Positions 17,843 to 27,556 of a stretch of DNA of 64,000 nucleotides are shown here, in pieces. The position numbers were made by a program, and so were the translations under genes. Source of the stretch: Altererythrobacter xiamenensis. GTDB taxonomy: Bacteria > Pseudomonadota > Alphaproteobacteria > Sphingomonadales > Sphingomonadaceae. The DNA is taken from NCBI RefSeq assembly GCF_900177715.1, contig NZ_FXWG01000003.1:558001-622000 (forward strand), in the 5' to 3' direction. Numbering within the stretch: position 1 is the first letter of the stretch; each line of letters opens with the position of its first letter. Under the pieces are notes generated by a model. The model searched no databases. It was not told where the DNA came from and saw only the letters and a program-made list of their open reading frames with translations.

Positions 17843-18886
17843 ATGTCGTCACCGCCGATTTCCGAACTGTCAGATCGCGCGAGGGATATCTTCCGCCTCG
17901 TGGTCGAAGGCTATCTGGAAAGCGGCCAGCCGGTCGGTTCGAAAACCCTGGCGAGCGATGCCTCCGTAAACCTCTCCCCAGCCTCTATCCGTTCGGTTCT
18001 GGCGGATCTGGAGCAAATCGGCTTGCTTGCCGCGCCGCATACGAGTGCAGGTCGCATGCCGACCGACAGCGGGCTACGCATGTTCGTCGATGGCATGATG
18101 CGGGTCGCAGCACCGACCGCCGAGGAGCGTGCCGCGATCGAAAAGAGGCTTGCCGAGCCCGGACCGATCGAACAGGCACTGGAACAGGCAAGCACCGTGC
18201 TGTCGGACCTTTCAGGTGCTGCCGGCATGGTCATGGTGCCTACCCGCGAAGCAAGGTTGGCGCAGTTTAGCCTCGTCAACCTCGGGCAGGGCAGGGCGCT
18301 CGCCGTGCTGGTGAGCGAGGATGGCGGTGTCGAAAACCGTGTGGTCGAACTGGGCGAGGCGATAGCACCTTCCGTGCTCGAGCAGGCGAGCAATTACATC
18401 ACCGCTCGTCTCGCAGGACGGACGCTCGCCGACGCTGCCAGCGCAATGCGAGCAGAAATCAAGGCCGGAAAATCGCAACTCGATGTAGCGAGCAGGGATT
18501 TAGTCGAGCGCGGCCTAGCCGTATGGAGCGAGGATGCCGCTCAGCGGCCCGTGCTGATCATTCGCGGACAGGCCAAGCTGCTCGACGAGAGCGCGATGGG
18601 AGATATCGAGCGCATCCGGTCGTTGCTCGACGACCTCGAAAACAAGCAATCGGTGGCCGAATTGCTCGACAGCGCGCGCGATGCCGATGCGACGCGCATC
18701 TTCATCGGGAGCGAGAATCGGCTGTTTGCACTTTCGGGATCGTCGGTCATCGCTTCGCCCTATCGCGACCGCGAGGGACAGGTGGTCGGCGTGCTGGGCG
18801 TGATAGGCCCAACGCGGTTGAATTACGCGCGTGTCGTCCCCATGGTGGATCTCACAGCCCGGTCTCTGGGCAAGCTCATCGGATAG
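17843..18886 (+). CDS. hrcA: Heat-inducible transcription repressor HrcA
   Basis: 347 residues. The N-terminal winged helix ([66 protein letters not shown]) is canonical. The C-terminal GAF-like part includes [38 protein letters not shown] sequence. HrcA represses groESL and sometimes dnaK operons through CIRCE; no CIRCE element is visible in this window, so its targets are probably elsewhere. It heads an operon with grpE (18-bp gap). Confidence 0.95.
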   Translation: MSSPPISELSDRARDIFRLVVEGYLESGQPVGSKTLASDASVNLSPASIRSVLADLEQIGLLAAPHTSAGRMPTDSGLRMFVDGMMRVAAPTAEERAAIEKRLAEPGPIEQALEQASTVLSDLSGAAGMVMVPTREARLAQFSLVNLGQGRALAVLVSEDGGVENRVVELGEAIAPSVLEQASNYITARLAGRTLADAASAMRAEIKAGKSQLDVASRDLVERGLAVWSEDAAQRPVLIIRGQAKLLDESAMGDIERIRSLLDDLENKQSVAELLDSARDADATRIFIGSENRLFALSGSSVIASPYRDREGQVVGVLGVIGPTRLNYARVVPMVDLTARSLGKLIG

Positions 18887-18904
18887 CTCTGGAAAACATA
18901 CATC

Positions 18905-19483
18905 ATGATCGACAATGACAAGCCGCACGACGAAGCGGTTGAAAAGGAACTGGAAGGCGTGCCGGAGGAAATGCTCGACGACGGCACGGAGGATGAGGAT
19001 GGAAACTCGCTCGACGATGCCATCGCATCGCTTCGCGCGGATCTGGAGGCGGCCAAGCAGGACGCGCTCTACGCGCAGGCAGAAACGCAGAACGTCCGGC
19101 GTCGTCTCGAGAAGGATATGCAGGACGCGCGTGCCTATGCCGCAACCGGTTTTGCGCGCGATATCCTGAGCGTTGCCGACAATCTTGCACGCGCAATCGA
19201 GGCTATCCCCGAAAGCCTGCGCGAAGACGAAAGAATGCGCGGTCTCGTGACCGGTATCGAGGCGACCCAGCGCGAGCTCGAGAAAGTCTTCGGCCAGCAC
19301 GGTATCACGCGGATCGCGGCTCAAGGCCTGCCGCTCGACCCCAACCAGCATCAGGCGATGATGGAAGTGCCGAGCGACGAGCATGAACCGGGCACGGTGG
19401 TGCAGGAAATGCAGTCGGGCTGGATGATCAAGGATCGCCTGCTGCGACCGGCGATGGTCGGCGTCGCAAAGAAGCCCGACTGA
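18905..19483 (+). CDS. grpE: Nucleotide exchange factor GrpE
   Basis: 192 residues. An acidic N-terminus precedes a long coiled-coil helix (ASLRADLEAAKQDALYAQAETQNVRRRLEKDMQDA). The C-terminal beta domain has LPLDPNQHQAMMEVPSDEHEPGTVVQEMQSGW and LLRPAMVGVAK. GrpE drives ADP release from DnaK. Follows hrcA closely; GGAAAA precedes the start. Confidence 0.95.
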   Translation: MIDNDKPHDEAVEKELEGVPEEMLDDGTEDEDGNSLDDAIASLRADLEAAKQDALYAQAETQNVRRRLEKDMQDARAYAATGFARDILSVADNLARAIEAIPESLREDERMRGLVTGIEATQRELEKVFGQHGITRIAAQGLPLDPNQHQAMMEVPSDEHEPGTVVQEMQSGWMIKDRLLRPAMVGVAKKPD

Positions 19484-19510
19484 GTTTACCGGAACTTTTT
19501 GGAGAGCATG

Positions 19511-21259
19511 ATGAGGACTGCAATCACACGGGTGGCGGTCCTCGCCTCCCTTTTCGCCGTGACGCCTGCGATGGCGGAGAGCGAGGGCGAGAAGCTCTCC
19601 GAACTGACCGAGCGCTATTACGATTACCAGGTCGAGCAATCGGGCCGGATCGAGGAAGCAAACGGGAGCACCAGTGCCGGTGCGCGGCTCTCGTCGGTGA
19701 CGCCTGAGGCTCAGATTGCGCGCGCTCAGTATGCGAAAGAAATGCTTGAGGCGCTGGCCGCAATCGATCGCAATGCGCTCACCGAACGCGAGCGGATCGA
19801 CGCGGCCGTATTCGAAACCCTGCTTCAGGAAGAGATCGGCGACGCGCGTTTCCGCGAGTGGGAAATGCCGTTCGATTCCGACAACAATTTCTGGAGTTAT
19901 CTTGCCGCGACGCGGCCGCTCCAGACGGTCGAGGATTACGAGCGCTACATTTCGCGGATGCGCGATCTGCCGCGCTATTTCGACGAGAACATCGCCAATG
20001 CCCGCAGCGGGCTGGCGCGTGGATTTTCGGTACCCCGGGTGACGCTGGAAGGGCGCGACGCCTCTCTCGTGGCCTATGTCGTCGATGATCCTGAGGAGAG
20101 CCCGTTCTGGGGTGCATTCAAGAGGATGCCTGAGCGGTTTTCGCAGGCTGATGCCGATCGTCTGCAGGCCGCAGGCCGTGCTGCCATCGCTGACGCAGTG
20201 ACGCCTGCCTATCGCGAGCTTCTCACCTTTTTCCGTGACGAGTATCTGCCGCAAACTCGCACATCGCTCGCCGCCAACGCCATGCCTGAGGGCCCGGCCT
20301 TCTACGCGCAGCAGATCAGACAATTTACGACGCTCGATATGACTGCCGAGGAAATCCACCAGATCGGCCTTGAGGAAGTCGCGCGCATTACCGCCGAGAT
20401 GGAAAAGGTGAAGGCCGAAGCGGGTTTCGAAGGAACGCTGCCCGAGTTCGTCACCTTCCTGCGCACCGATCCGCAGTTTGTCGCCGACACGGGCGACGAG
20501 TTGATGGGTGTCTCCGCCTACACGGCCAAGCGCGTCGATGGAGAGCTGGCCAAGTATTTCGGCTTCCTGCCGCGCCACCGCTTTTCGATCAGGCCGGTCG
20601 ATCCCGCCATCGCGCCGTTCTACACTGCCGGGCGCGGTGGCCTCGAATACTGCCAGATGAACACTTACGATCTGCCTTCCAGGCCGCTCTACAATATCCC
20701 GGCGCTGACACTGCACGAGTGCGCTCCGGGGCACAGTTTCCAGGCGGCGATCGCGCTCGAACAACCCGAAGCGCCGAAGTTCCGCCGTCAGACCTATTTC
20801 TCCGGCTTCGGGGAGGGTTGGGGACTCTACACTGAATATCTCGGCGAAGAGATGGGCATCTACCGCACGCCTTACGAGCGCTTCGGACGGCTGAGCTACG
20901 AAATGTGGCGCGCTGTCCGCCTCGTGATCGACACCGGTATTCACCACTATGGCTGGAGCCGCGAACAGGCGGTGGACTACCTCGCTACGCGCACGGCGCT
21001 TTCGGAGCATGAGGTCAATACAGAGGTCGATCGTTATATCAGCTGGCCGGGGCAGGCGCTTGCCTACAAGCTTGGCGAAATGACCATTCGCCGTGTTCGC
21101 GCGAAGGCCGAAGCGGAGCTTGGCAACGACTTCGACATTCGCAAATTCCACGATGTCATACTGTCGCTTGGCTCGGTTCCGCTCCCGGTCCTCGAGGAAC
21201 GCATCGATGCCTTTATTGCCGATGGGGGGAAAGGACTTCCGGGGGTCGAATACGACTAA
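19511..21259 (+). CDS. DUF885 family predicted zinc metallopeptidase, exported
   Basis: About 582 residues. Three in-frame ATGs stand at 19499, 19508 and 19511; GGAGAG at 19501-19506 favours 19511. A signal peptide follows (TRVAVLASLFAVTPAMA). The metal-binding core is LHECAPGHSFQ (~400), an HExxxGH variant, and GWGLYTEYLG about 35 residues later contributes the third ligand Glu. Other family blocks are GRGGLEYCQMNTYDLPSRP and YISWPGQALAYKLGE. DUF885 proteins resemble M3/M32-like gluzincins; the substrate is unknown. It follows grpE by 27 bp but its regulation is not evident. Confidence 0.88.
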   Translation: MRTAITRVAVLASLFAVTPAMAESEGEKLSELTERYYDYQVEQSGRIEEANGSTSAGARLSSVTPEAQIARAQYAKEMLEALAAIDRNALTERERIDAAVFETLLQEEIGDARFREWEMPFDSDNNFWSYLAATRPLQTVEDYERYISRMRDLPRYFDENIANARSGLARGFSVPRVTLEGRDASLVAYVVDDPEESPFWGAFKRMPERFSQADADRLQAAGRAAIADAVTPAYRELLTFFRDEYLPQTRTSLAANAMPEGPAFYAQQIRQFTTLDMTAEEIHQIGLEEVARITAEMEKVKAEAGFEGTLPEFVTFLRTDPQFVADTGDELMGVSAYTAKRVDGELAKYFGFLPRHRFSIRPVDPAIAPFYTAGRGGLEYCQMNTYDLPSRPLYNIPALTLHECAPGHSFQAAIALEQPEAPKFRRQTYFSGFGEGWGLYTEYLGEEMGIYRTPYERFGRLSYEMWRAVRLVIDTGIHHYGWSREQAVDYLATRTALSEHEVNTEVDRYISWPGQALAYKLGEMTIRRVRAKAEAELGNDFDIRKFHDVILSLGSVPLPVLEERIDAFIADGGKGLPGVEYD

Positions 21260-21322
21260 TCTCGGAACAGGCAGGGGTTTCGTCCGTAAGTTCCGAGACA
21301 GGGACGCAAACGGAGAACTCCG

Positions 21323-21613
21323 ATGAACAACAAGCTTTTACTCGCCCCCGCACTGGCTCTTTCCACCCTTGGCCTTGGCGCATGTGCACAGAATTACGCA
21401 GTGGAAGGTGCTGCTGCGGGTGCCGCTGCAGGCGCCGGACTTAGCGCTATTCTAGGCGAAGATATCGAGACCTATGCCCTCGCTGGCGCCGCGATCGGTG
21501 GCGTAGTCGGATATGCGACCGACAAGAACGACGAATGCGACGGCTATTATGGCGATGGTCGCTACGTCGATGACGATTGCCGCTACAACGATCGCTATGC
21601 GCGTTACTGGTAA
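21323..21613 (+). CDS. Small glycine-zipper lipoprotein
   Basis: 96 residues. The N-terminus is a signal sequence ending in the lipobox LGAC (Cys21), so a lipoprotein is likely. The middle carries two glycine/alanine-zipper segments (GAAAGAAAGAGLSAILG and LAGAAIGGVVGYATD), as in the Gly-zipper/SlyB-like envelope proteins. The tail is rich in Tyr, Asp and Cys (CDGYYGDGRYVDDDCRYNDRYARYW). Probably sits in the outer membrane; function unknown. GGAG lies seven bases before the ATG, and a strong terminator follows. Confidence 0.82.
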   Translation: MNNKLLLAPALALSTLGLGACAQNYAVEGAAAGAAAGAGLSAILGEDIETYALAGAAIGGVVGYATDKNDECDGYYGDGRYVDDDCRYNDRYARYW

Positions 21614-21635
21614 TTGAGCCAGCGAAGAGCGACGA

Positions 21636-21661
21636 AAGGGGCCACGCTGGCCCCCTTTTTT
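21636..21661 (+). terminator. Rho-independent terminator after the glycine-zipper gene
   Basis: A 7-bp GC stem (GGGGCCA / TGGCCCC) with loop CGC, followed by T6 at 21656-21661. It lies 22 bp after the stop codon. This is the clearest intrinsic terminator in the window. Confidence 0.9.
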
Positions 21662-21710
21662 GTGATCAACCGCTCGAAGGCTTCAGAGCGCACCAATCGC
21701 AGCCTCATCG

Positions 21711-22283
21711 CTACAGAAGATAGAGGACGAGATAGCGCAAGTTGAGCGCCACGAGCAGCACGGACTGAACATGACGGTTCTTGAATATCAAGGTTGCGCC
21801 CATCATCGCGACAAGCATGACAGTCAGTCCTATGTTAAGCGGTGACAGCATTTGCGTCCTGATCTGCTCAAAGCTCAGGAGATAAAACCATTGCACGAAA
21901 ACCAATCCGATGAGGATTGCCATTATCGTGCGATGGACGCGGAAATAGTGGTTGTTCAGATCTTTGAACCGGTCCGGATTTGTCGGGAAGACAAGCCTCG
22001 CCGCAAGGTAATACGCACCAGCGAACAGGATTACGCCAAGCAAGGTCGTGGGCGTGACTTCGAGTAGGGACCGGATAGTCCAGGCAAATATCCAGAACGA
22101 CAGCAGATCGAGAATAACGAATAGCCCCAGCAGCGGCGTTAGCCAGCCGATTGAGAAGCGTTGCCCATCGGAAGCTGTTTCGAACTCACGCTCCAGCGTT
22201 CTGCCGAAGCCGGAAAGCAGCTCGACCAGAGACAGGCCAAGGAGCAGGGCGTAAAGCACGATGATATATTCGAAATCTGTCAT
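21711..22283 (-). CDS. Six-transmembrane protein of unknown function
   Basis: 190 residues with about six hydrophobic helices: ~5-26, 46-70, 80-100, 118-138, 148-167 and 172-190. No motif I recognise; loops are short and the only charged segment is FGRTLEREFETASDGQR after helix 1. The start overlaps the stop of the metallopeptidase-like gene as ATGA, so the two are coupled. The region is more AT-rich than its neighbours. Function not assigned. Confidence 0.72.
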   Translation of the reverse strand: MTDFEYIIVLYALLLGLSLVELLSGFGRTLEREFETASDGQRFSIGWLTPLLGLFVILDLLSFWIFAWTIRSLLEVTPTTLLGVILFAGAYYLAARLVFPTNPDRFKDLNNHYFRVHRTIMAILIGLVFVQWFYLLSFEQIRTQMLSPLNIGLTVMLVAMMGATLIFKNRHVQSVLLVALNLRYLVLYLL

Positions 22284-22804
22284 GCGGCACCGGGAAAATT
22301 GACGATCAGATCGTATGCCTTGGCATCCGCGACCCCTGCTATCCGCATCCCGTTACGCAGCATGAAAGCATGGCGCACGATTTCCGCCTGCTGCTCGATA
22401 CCGTAGCGGTTCAACGGCCAGCCAGGCTTGAGGCTGTAATCGTATCTGCGTGAAAAGGGCCGGACGAGTGGCAGATACCACCATCCGTGCGTCTGGGTCT
22501 GCCACACATGGGTCATTTCGTGGATGAAATGCGCCTGGCGTTGGATCTTCACCCTAGCGAAATCATCGCAATAGGCTTCGCCGCGGGGATGGAAGTGGAG
22601 GTGCCCCCAGGGCGCCATCGTGATGCGTCGTGGCTGGAACGGAAACCACTTGCGGCGGCGGATCGTGACTTTTTCGTAGTCGATCGCGTCGCCGAAGATT
22701 GTGCGGGCGAGAACAATCTCGCCGGGTGTCAGTGGCCGCTCGCCGCCAACCGGACAGCTGGGGGCGAGCGGTATTTCTTTTGATAGCGGTTCGATTGCGC
22801 TCAG
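22280..22804 (-). CDS. HEMTH putative metallopeptidase ('vgr-related' type) with a non-standard start
   Basis: The recognisable product begins well upstream of the only ATG (22618): [29 protein letters not shown] and [22 protein letters not shown] form one continuous domain, followed by [14 protein letters not shown] with the HExxH zinc motif. The frame is open back to a stop at 22852, yet contains no ATG, GTG or TTG before 22618. CTG 22804 overlaps the stop codon of the PCuAC gene and has GGGGAAG seven bases upstream, so it is my best start (174 residues). I recall similar proteins in sphingomonads named vgr-related; function is unknown. The alternative is initiation at ATT/ATA or a short, domain-broken product. 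Confidence 0.62.
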   Translation of the reverse strand: MSAIEPLSKEIPLAPSCPVGGERPLTPGEIVLARTIFGDAIDYEKVTIRRRKWFPFQPRRITMAPWGHLHFHPRGEAYCDDFARVKIQRQAHFIHEMTHVWQTQTHGWWYLPLVRPFSRRYDYSLKPGWPLNRYGIEQQAEIVRHAFMLRNGMRIAGVADAKAYDLIVNFPGAA

Positions 22805-23280
22805 CGATCTTCCCCGGCGGCGCGTACCTCTGCGGGGAAGCTGAACTTGTCACCGCCGGACACGGTCAGCGTCACTTCGGTGGTATCTCCCGGCTTGAGG
22901 TCGGGCGAGACGTTCATCGCCATCACATGCTTGGCGCCGGGCTCGAAACTGACCTTGTCGCCTTTCTTGATGCCGATCGGCAGCGCTTCCATCATCTGCA
23001 CCTTGAAGTCGTACTCGCCATAGTCGTGCAGCATCGCGCTCTCGGCGTCTGCAACATCGGCACGGCGGATCGTGAGCCCGCGATCCCCTTCATACGACAG
23101 ATCGAAATAGACTGCTGCCGGATTGCCCGCGACCGGTGCGAGGACCATACGCGCATTTTCGACAGACATGCCCGGAACGCCTTCAGGCTCGGCCTCGACC
23201 GGGGCTTCGTTACCCCCGCAAGCGGACACGGCAAGGCTCGCCCCTGCCAGAAGTGCGACTGCAAACCCGTTCATTTTCAC
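22801..23280 (-). CDS. PCu(A)C-type periplasmic copper chaperone lipoprotein
   Basis: 159 residues from GTG 23280, which has GGGGGAG eight bases upstream; ATG 23274 is too distant from it. The signal peptide ends in a lipobox (VSAC, ~Cys21). The copper site fits the family spacing exactly: His-x10-Met-x21-His-x-Met, from MLHDY through VQMM to KHVMAM. PCuAC proteins deliver Cu(I) to cytochrome oxidase. It heads a tight three-gene minus-strand unit with the HEMTH protein and the 6-TM protein and is divergent from dnaK. Confidence 0.9.
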   Translation of the reverse strand: MKMNGFAVALLAGASLAVSACGGNEAPVEAEPEGVPGMSVENARMVLAPVAGNPAAVYFDLSYEGDRGLTIRRADVADAESAMLHDYGEYDFKVQMMEALPIGIKKGDKVSFEPGAKHVMAMNVSPDLKPGDTTEVTLTVSGGDKFSFPAEVRAAGEDR

Positions 23281-23329
23281 TTGGATTTCTCCCCCTTTTG
23301 GATGGTGCGGAAACTAGTCCGCCTGATCC

Positions 23330-23357
23330 CTTGTGCCAAGCGAAACCGCACCTATAT
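23330..23357 (+). promoter_or_regulatory. Candidate RpoH (sigma-32) promoter of dnaK
   Basis: CTTGTG at 23330-23335, a 16-base spacer and CTATAT at 23352-23357, close to the alphaproteobacterial heat-shock consensus (CTTG ... CTATAT). It lies ~100 bp upstream of the dnaK start in a 177-bp intergenic region. The matching element before hrcA supports it. Confidence 0.6.
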
Positions 23358-23457
23358 CACCCGGGTAACACACCTTTACCTAGAGCCGCCAACCGGTTTC
23401 GCCTTGGACGGGGATCCGATCGCGCGGTGTCCAACTATTGAAGAGAATGGGGAAATA

Positions 23458-25392
23458 ATGGCCAAAGTTATCGGTATCGACCTCGGCACCACGAACTCTT
23501 GCGTAGCCGTCATGGATGGGGGTAAACCCAAGGTCATCGAGAATTCGGAAGGCGCACGCACGACGCCTTCGATCGTTGCCTTCACCAAGGACAACGAGCG
23601 TCTGATCGGTCAGCCGGCCAAGCGCCAGGCAGTGACCAATCCGGACAACACGCTGTTCGCGATCAAGCGCCTTATCGGTCGCCGGTTCGACGATCCGATG
23701 ACCAAGAAGGACATGGAGATCGTTCCTTACGACATCGTCAAGGGCAAGAACGGCGATGCCTGGGTCGAAGCGGGCGGCGAAGAGTATTCGCCCAGCCAGA
23801 TTTCCGCCTTCATCCTGCAGAAGATGAAGGAAACCGCCGAAAGCTATCTCGGTGAAGACGTCAAGCAGGCGGTCATCACCGTTCCGGCCTACTTCAACGA
23901 CGCGCAGCGTCAGGCGACGAAGGACGCCGGCCAGATCGCCGGCCTCGAAGTCCTGCGTATCATCAACGAGCCGACTGCGGCCGCGCTCGCCTACGGTCTC
24001 GACAAGGAAGATGGCAAGACCATCGCTGTCTATGACCTTGGCGGCGGCACCTTCGACGTCTCCGTCCTCGAAATCGGCGACGGCGTCTTCGAAGTGAAGT
24101 CGACCAATGGCGACACCTTCCTCGGCGGTGAAGACTTCGACAATGAAATCGTCGAATATCTCGCAAGCCAGTTCCAGAAGAAGGAAAACATGGACCTGCG
24201 GCAGGACAAGCTTGCCCTGCAGCGCCTGAAGGAAGCGGCGGAAAAGGCCAAGATCGAGCTGTCGAGCTCGCAGACGACCGAGGTCAACCTGCCCTTCATC
24301 ACCGCACGCATGGAAGGCGGCAGCTCCACCCCGCTGCACCTCGTCGAAACGATCAGCCGTTCGGACCTCGAAAAGCTGGTCGGTGACCTGATCAAGCGCA
24401 CACTCGAGCCCTGCAAGAAGGCGCTCGAAGATGCGGGCGTTACCAAGGACGGCATCGACGAAGTGATCCTGGTCGGCGGTATGACCCGCATGCCCAAGGT
24501 TCGCGAAGTGGTCGAACAGTTCTTCGGTTCGAAGCCGCACACCGGCGTGAACCCCGATGAAGTCGTGGCCATGGGTGCTGCCATTCAAGCGGGCGTCCTT
24601 CAGGGCGACGTCAAGGATGTACTGCTGCTCGACGTCACCCCGCTATCGCTGGGTATCGAAACGCTGGGCGGTGTATTCACCCGCATGATCGATCGCAACA
24701 CGACGATTCCGACCAAGAAGACGCAGACCTATTCGACCGCTGAAGACAACCAGAATGCGGTGACGATCCGGGTCTTCCAGGGTGAGCGTGAAATGGCGGC
24801 GGACAACAAGCTGCTCGGCCAGTTCGACCTCGTCGGCATCCCTCCGGCGCCGCGCGGCGTGCCGCAGATCGAAGTCACTTTCGACATCGACGCGAACGGC
24901 ATCGTCAACGTGTCGGCCAAGGACAAGGGCACCGGCAAGGAGCAGCAGATCAAGATCCAGGCCTCGGGCGGTCTCAGCGAAAGCGATATCGACCAGATGG
25001 TCCAGGATGCCGAAAAGTTCGCTGACGAAGACAAGAAGCGTCGCGAATCCGCCGAAGCGCGTAACCAGGCCGAAAGCCTGGTCCATGCGACGGAGAAGCA
25101 GCTTGAAGAGCATGGCGACAAGATCGATGCCGATACCAAGTCGGCCGTAGAAAGCGCCTTGGCCGAAACCAAGGAAGCGCTCGAAGGCGACGATGTCGAC
25201 GCGATCAATGCCAAGGCTCAGGCTCTCACCGATGCAGCCATGAAGATGGGCCAGCAGATCTACGAGAAGGAGCAGGCTTCTGCCGCTCCTGCAGGTGAAG
25301 CTGGTGAGGGCGAAGCTTCAGGCAGCTCATCGGAAGACGATGACGTTGTCGATGCCGAGTTCTCGGAAGTCGACGAAGACAACAAGGGCTGA
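23458..25392 (+). CDS. dnaK: Chaperone DnaK (Hsp70)
   Basis: 644 residues from ATG 23458 ([15 protein letters not shown]). The much longer open frame upstream has no homology and runs through the PCuAC gene on the other strand. Actin-like ATPase motifs are [17 protein letters not shown] (~140), [17 protein letters not shown] (~190) and [10 protein letters not shown] (~340). The substrate domain begins near [14 protein letters not shown], and the tail ends [17 protein letters not shown]. With DnaJ and GrpE it folds and disaggregates proteins. AATGGGGA stands before the start. Confidence 0.98.
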   Translation: MAKVIGIDLGTTNSCVAVMDGGKPKVIENSEGARTTPSIVAFTKDNERLIGQPAKRQAVTNPDNTLFAIKRLIGRRFDDPMTKKDMEIVPYDIVKGKNGDAWVEAGGEEYSPSQISAFILQKMKETAESYLGEDVKQAVITVPAYFNDAQRQATKDAGQIAGLEVLRIINEPTAAALAYGLDKEDGKTIAVYDLGGGTFDVSVLEIGDGVFEVKSTNGDTFLGGEDFDNEIVEYLASQFQKKENMDLRQDKLALQRLKEAAEKAKIELSSSQTTEVNLPFITARMEGGSSTPLHLVETISRSDLEKLVGDLIKRTLEPCKKALEDAGVTKDGIDEVILVGGMTRMPKVREVVEQFFGSKPHTGVNPDEVVAMGAAIQAGVLQGDVKDVLLLDVTPLSLGIETLGGVFTRMIDRNTTIPTKKTQTYSTAEDNQNAVTIRVFQGEREMAADNKLLGQFDLVGIPPAPRGVPQIEVTFDIDANGIVNVSAKDKGTGKEQQIKIQASGGLSESDIDQMVQDAEKFADEDKKRRESAEARNQAESLVHATEKQLEEHGDKIDADTKSAVESALAETKEALEGDDVDAINAKAQALTDAAMKMGQQIYEKEQASAAPAGEAGEGEASGSSSEDDDVVDAEFSEVDEDNKG

Positions 25393-25409
25393 TGTCCTGA
25401 TGAAAACGA

Positions 25410-25444
25410 AACCGCCACCGGTGCAATTCGCGCCGGTGGCGGTT
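25410..25444 (+). other. Strong hairpin in the dnaK-dnaJ intergenic region
   Basis: A perfect 12-bp inverted repeat (AACCGCCACCGG / CCGGTGGCGGTT) with an 11-base loop, 17 bp after the dnaK stop and 27 bp before dnaJ. No U-tract follows. It probably stabilises the dnaK message or attenuates dnaJ, giving more DnaK than DnaJ. Confidence 0.65.
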
Positions 25445-25471
25445 AACGTTTGACGGACGGACGGGGTCGAA

Positions 25472-26599
25472 ATGTCAGCTACTGAAATAGATTACTACCA
25501 ACTGCTCGAAGTTTCCCGCGATGCCGACGGAGGAACGATCAAGAGCGCCTATCGCAAGCTCGCAATGAAGTATCACCCGGACAAGAATCCGGGATGCGGC
25601 GAGAGCGAAGCCAAGTTCAAGGCGATCAACGAGGCGTATGACTGCCTCAAGGATCCGCAGAAGCGCGCGGCATACGACCGTTTCGGCCATGCTGCCTTCC
25701 AGCAGGGCATGGGCGGCGGTGGTGGCCATCCGGGCGCCGACTTCGGCGATATCGGAGACATCTTCGAAACGATTTTCGGCAGCGCTTTCGGCGGCGGTGG
25801 CGGTGCTCGCCAGCAGCGGCGCCGCGGTGCCGACCTGCGCTACGACATGGAAATCTCGCTCGACGAGGCGTTCCACGGCAAATCGACCGAGATCGAGATC
25901 GAAGTCTCGCAAAGCTGCAAGACCTGTGACGGCTCGGGCGCGACACCAAGTACCGGCGAGCGCGAATGCAACCTGTGCAATGGCATGGGCAAGGTCCGCG
26001 CCAAGCAGGGTTTCTTCGTTGTCGAACGTCCGTGTCCGACCTGCCATGGCCGCGGAGCTGTGATCGAAGACCCGTGCAGTGATTGCCGCGGCGAAGGACG
26101 GGTGGATCGTCCGCAATCGCTTGCAGTCGAAATTCCCGCCGGCGTCGATACCGGCACACGTATCCGCCTTTCCGGCAAGGGTGAAGCAGGGCCGCGCGGT
26201 GCGCCGTCCGGCGACCTCTACATCTTCGTTCATGTGAAACCGCATGCGGTCTATCACCGCGAAGGGACGACGCTCGCTACGCGCGTTCCGATCAGCTTCA
26301 CGACTGCCGCGCTCGGCGGCTCGGTCGATATTCCAGACCTGTCGGGCGAGACGAACACGGTGGACATCCCTGCTGGCATCCAGTCGGGCAAGCAATTGCG
26401 CGTTCGCGGTGCCGGTATGCCGGTCCTGCAAGGACGCGGCAGGGGTGACCTGGTGGTCGAAATCGCGGTCGAAACGCCGACCAGGCTTTCGAAGAAACAG
26501 AAGGAAATCCTTGTGGAGTTTCGGGAAACCGAAACCGGCGAGGAGTGCCCCGAAAGTCGCGGTTTCTTCGACAAGCTCAAGGACGCTTTCGGCGGTTGA
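25472..26599 (+). CDS. dnaJ: Chaperone protein DnaJ
   Basis: 375 residues. J domain at ~4-70 with the HPD motif (KYHPDKNPG). A Gly/Phe-rich segment follows (~75-115). Four CxxCxGxG zinc repeats are intact: [24 protein letters not shown] and CSDCRGEG (~148-220). The C-terminal substrate-binding domains complete a class I DnaJ. Downstream of dnaK after the hairpin. Confidence 0.98.
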   Translation: MSATEIDYYQLLEVSRDADGGTIKSAYRKLAMKYHPDKNPGCGESEAKFKAINEAYDCLKDPQKRAAYDRFGHAAFQQGMGGGGGHPGADFGDIGDIFETIFGSAFGGGGGARQQRRRGADLRYDMEISLDEAFHGKSTEIEIEVSQSCKTCDGSGATPSTGERECNLCNGMGKVRAKQGFFVVERPCPTCHGRGAVIEDPCSDCRGEGRVDRPQSLAVEIPAGVDTGTRIRLSGKGEAGPRGAPSGDLYIFVHVKPHAVYHREGTTLATRVPISFTTAALGGSVDIPDLSGETNTVDIPAGIQSGKQLRVRGAGMPVLQGRGRGDLVVEIAVETPTRLSKKQKEILVEFRETETGEECPESRGFFDKLKDAFGG

Positions 26600-26668
26600 C
26601 GCGCTAGTCCCGTGACTCTCTCGGCGGCTGCGGATAGGCTGTGGAGAAACAGAGGAGGGGACTTTCCC

Positions 26669-27556
26669 ATGAACCGTACTGCCGCATCGGGCTTCGCCGC
26701 CCTTTCAATCCTGCTTGCAACGCCGACGCTTGCTCAGGGTAACCTGAATGACGTGAAGATCACGGCAGAGGAGGTTGCGCCGGGCGTTGCCGTGCTGTTC
26801 GGCGCGGGTGGCAATATCGGTGTAAGTCACGGCGAAGATGCGACGATCCTCATCGACGATCAGTTTGCGCCGCTCACCGAGAAAATCGAAGCAGCTGTTG
26901 CTGGCCTCGGCGCAAGCCCGGCAGAATATGTCATCAACACCCATTGGCACTTCGATCACACCGGCGGAAACGAGAACTTCGGCAAGCGCGGCGCCAAGAT
27001 CTTCGCGCATGACAATGTCCGCAAGCGCCTCAAGGTCGGTGATCCCGATGGCCGCTGGAAAATCCCACCAGCGCCTGCGGAGGCTCTCCCGGTCGTTACT
27101 TATGAGCGCGGCGTGACGCTCCACCTCAATGGCGACACGATCGACGTGATGTTTCTCGGCGGCGGTCATACCGATGGTGACAGCATCGTGCGCTGGCGCG
27201 AGAAGAACGTCGTCCACATGGGCGACCTGTATTTCAACTCGCCGGGCTGGCCTTTTATCGACGTGTCGTCTGGGGGCGGGATCGAAAAGGCGTTATACTC
27301 GATCGATAGCGCCATCGCGATGATGGACGAGGATACCAAGGTCATCCCGGGCCACGGCCCTATGTCGGACCGGGCCGGTCTCACGGCCTATCGCAATATC
27401 GTGGGCGAAGCCGTGACCCGAATCCGCGCGCTCAAGGACATTGGCGTTTCGCTCGAGGATGCGCAGGCGCGCCGTCCGCTCGACAGTTTCGAGCGGGGCG
27501 AGGGCTTCATCAGCGAGGATGAGTTCATCGCAGCGGTCTGGGACAGCCTCGACTAG
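26669..27556 (+). CDS. Exported MBL-fold metallohydrolase
   Basis: 295 residues from ATG 26669, with GAGGAGGGG ~10 bases upstream; an earlier in-frame start at 26612 adds unlike sequence. The signal peptide is AASGFAALSILLATPTLAQG. Metal ligands: THWHFDHTGG (HxHxDH), GGGHTDGDS, HMGDLYFN and IPGHGP. The spacing matches periplasmic MBL proteins of the quinoprotein-relay/SoxH-like type rather than a proven beta-lactamase. Substrate unknown. The stop overlaps the convergent patatin-like gene by 4 bp. Confidence 0.85.
   Translation: MNRTAASGFAALSILLATPTLAQGNLNDVKITAEEVAPGVAVLFGAGGNIGVSHGEDATILIDDQFAPLTEKIEAAVAGLGASPAEYVINTHWHFDHTGGNENFGKRGAKIFAHDNVRKRLKVGDPDGRWKIPPAPAEALPVVTYERGVTLHLNGDTIDVMFLGGGHTDGDSIVRWREKNVVHMGDLYFNSPGWPFIDVSSGGGIEKALYSIDSAIAMMDEDTKVIPGHGPMSDRAGLTAYRNIVGEAVTRIRALKDIGVSLEDAQARRPLDSFERGEGFISEDEFIAAVWDSLD

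Noticed and set aside
18515..21151. Long 878-codon minus-strand open frame
   Set aside because: Antisense shadow of hrcA, grpE and the DUF885 gene; composition (His/Arg/Asp-rich) has no domain and the forward genes are firm.
22699..23457. Long N-terminal extension in frame with dnaK
   Set aside because: It reads through the PCuAC gene on the other strand and the promoter region; DnaK starts canonically at ATG 23458.
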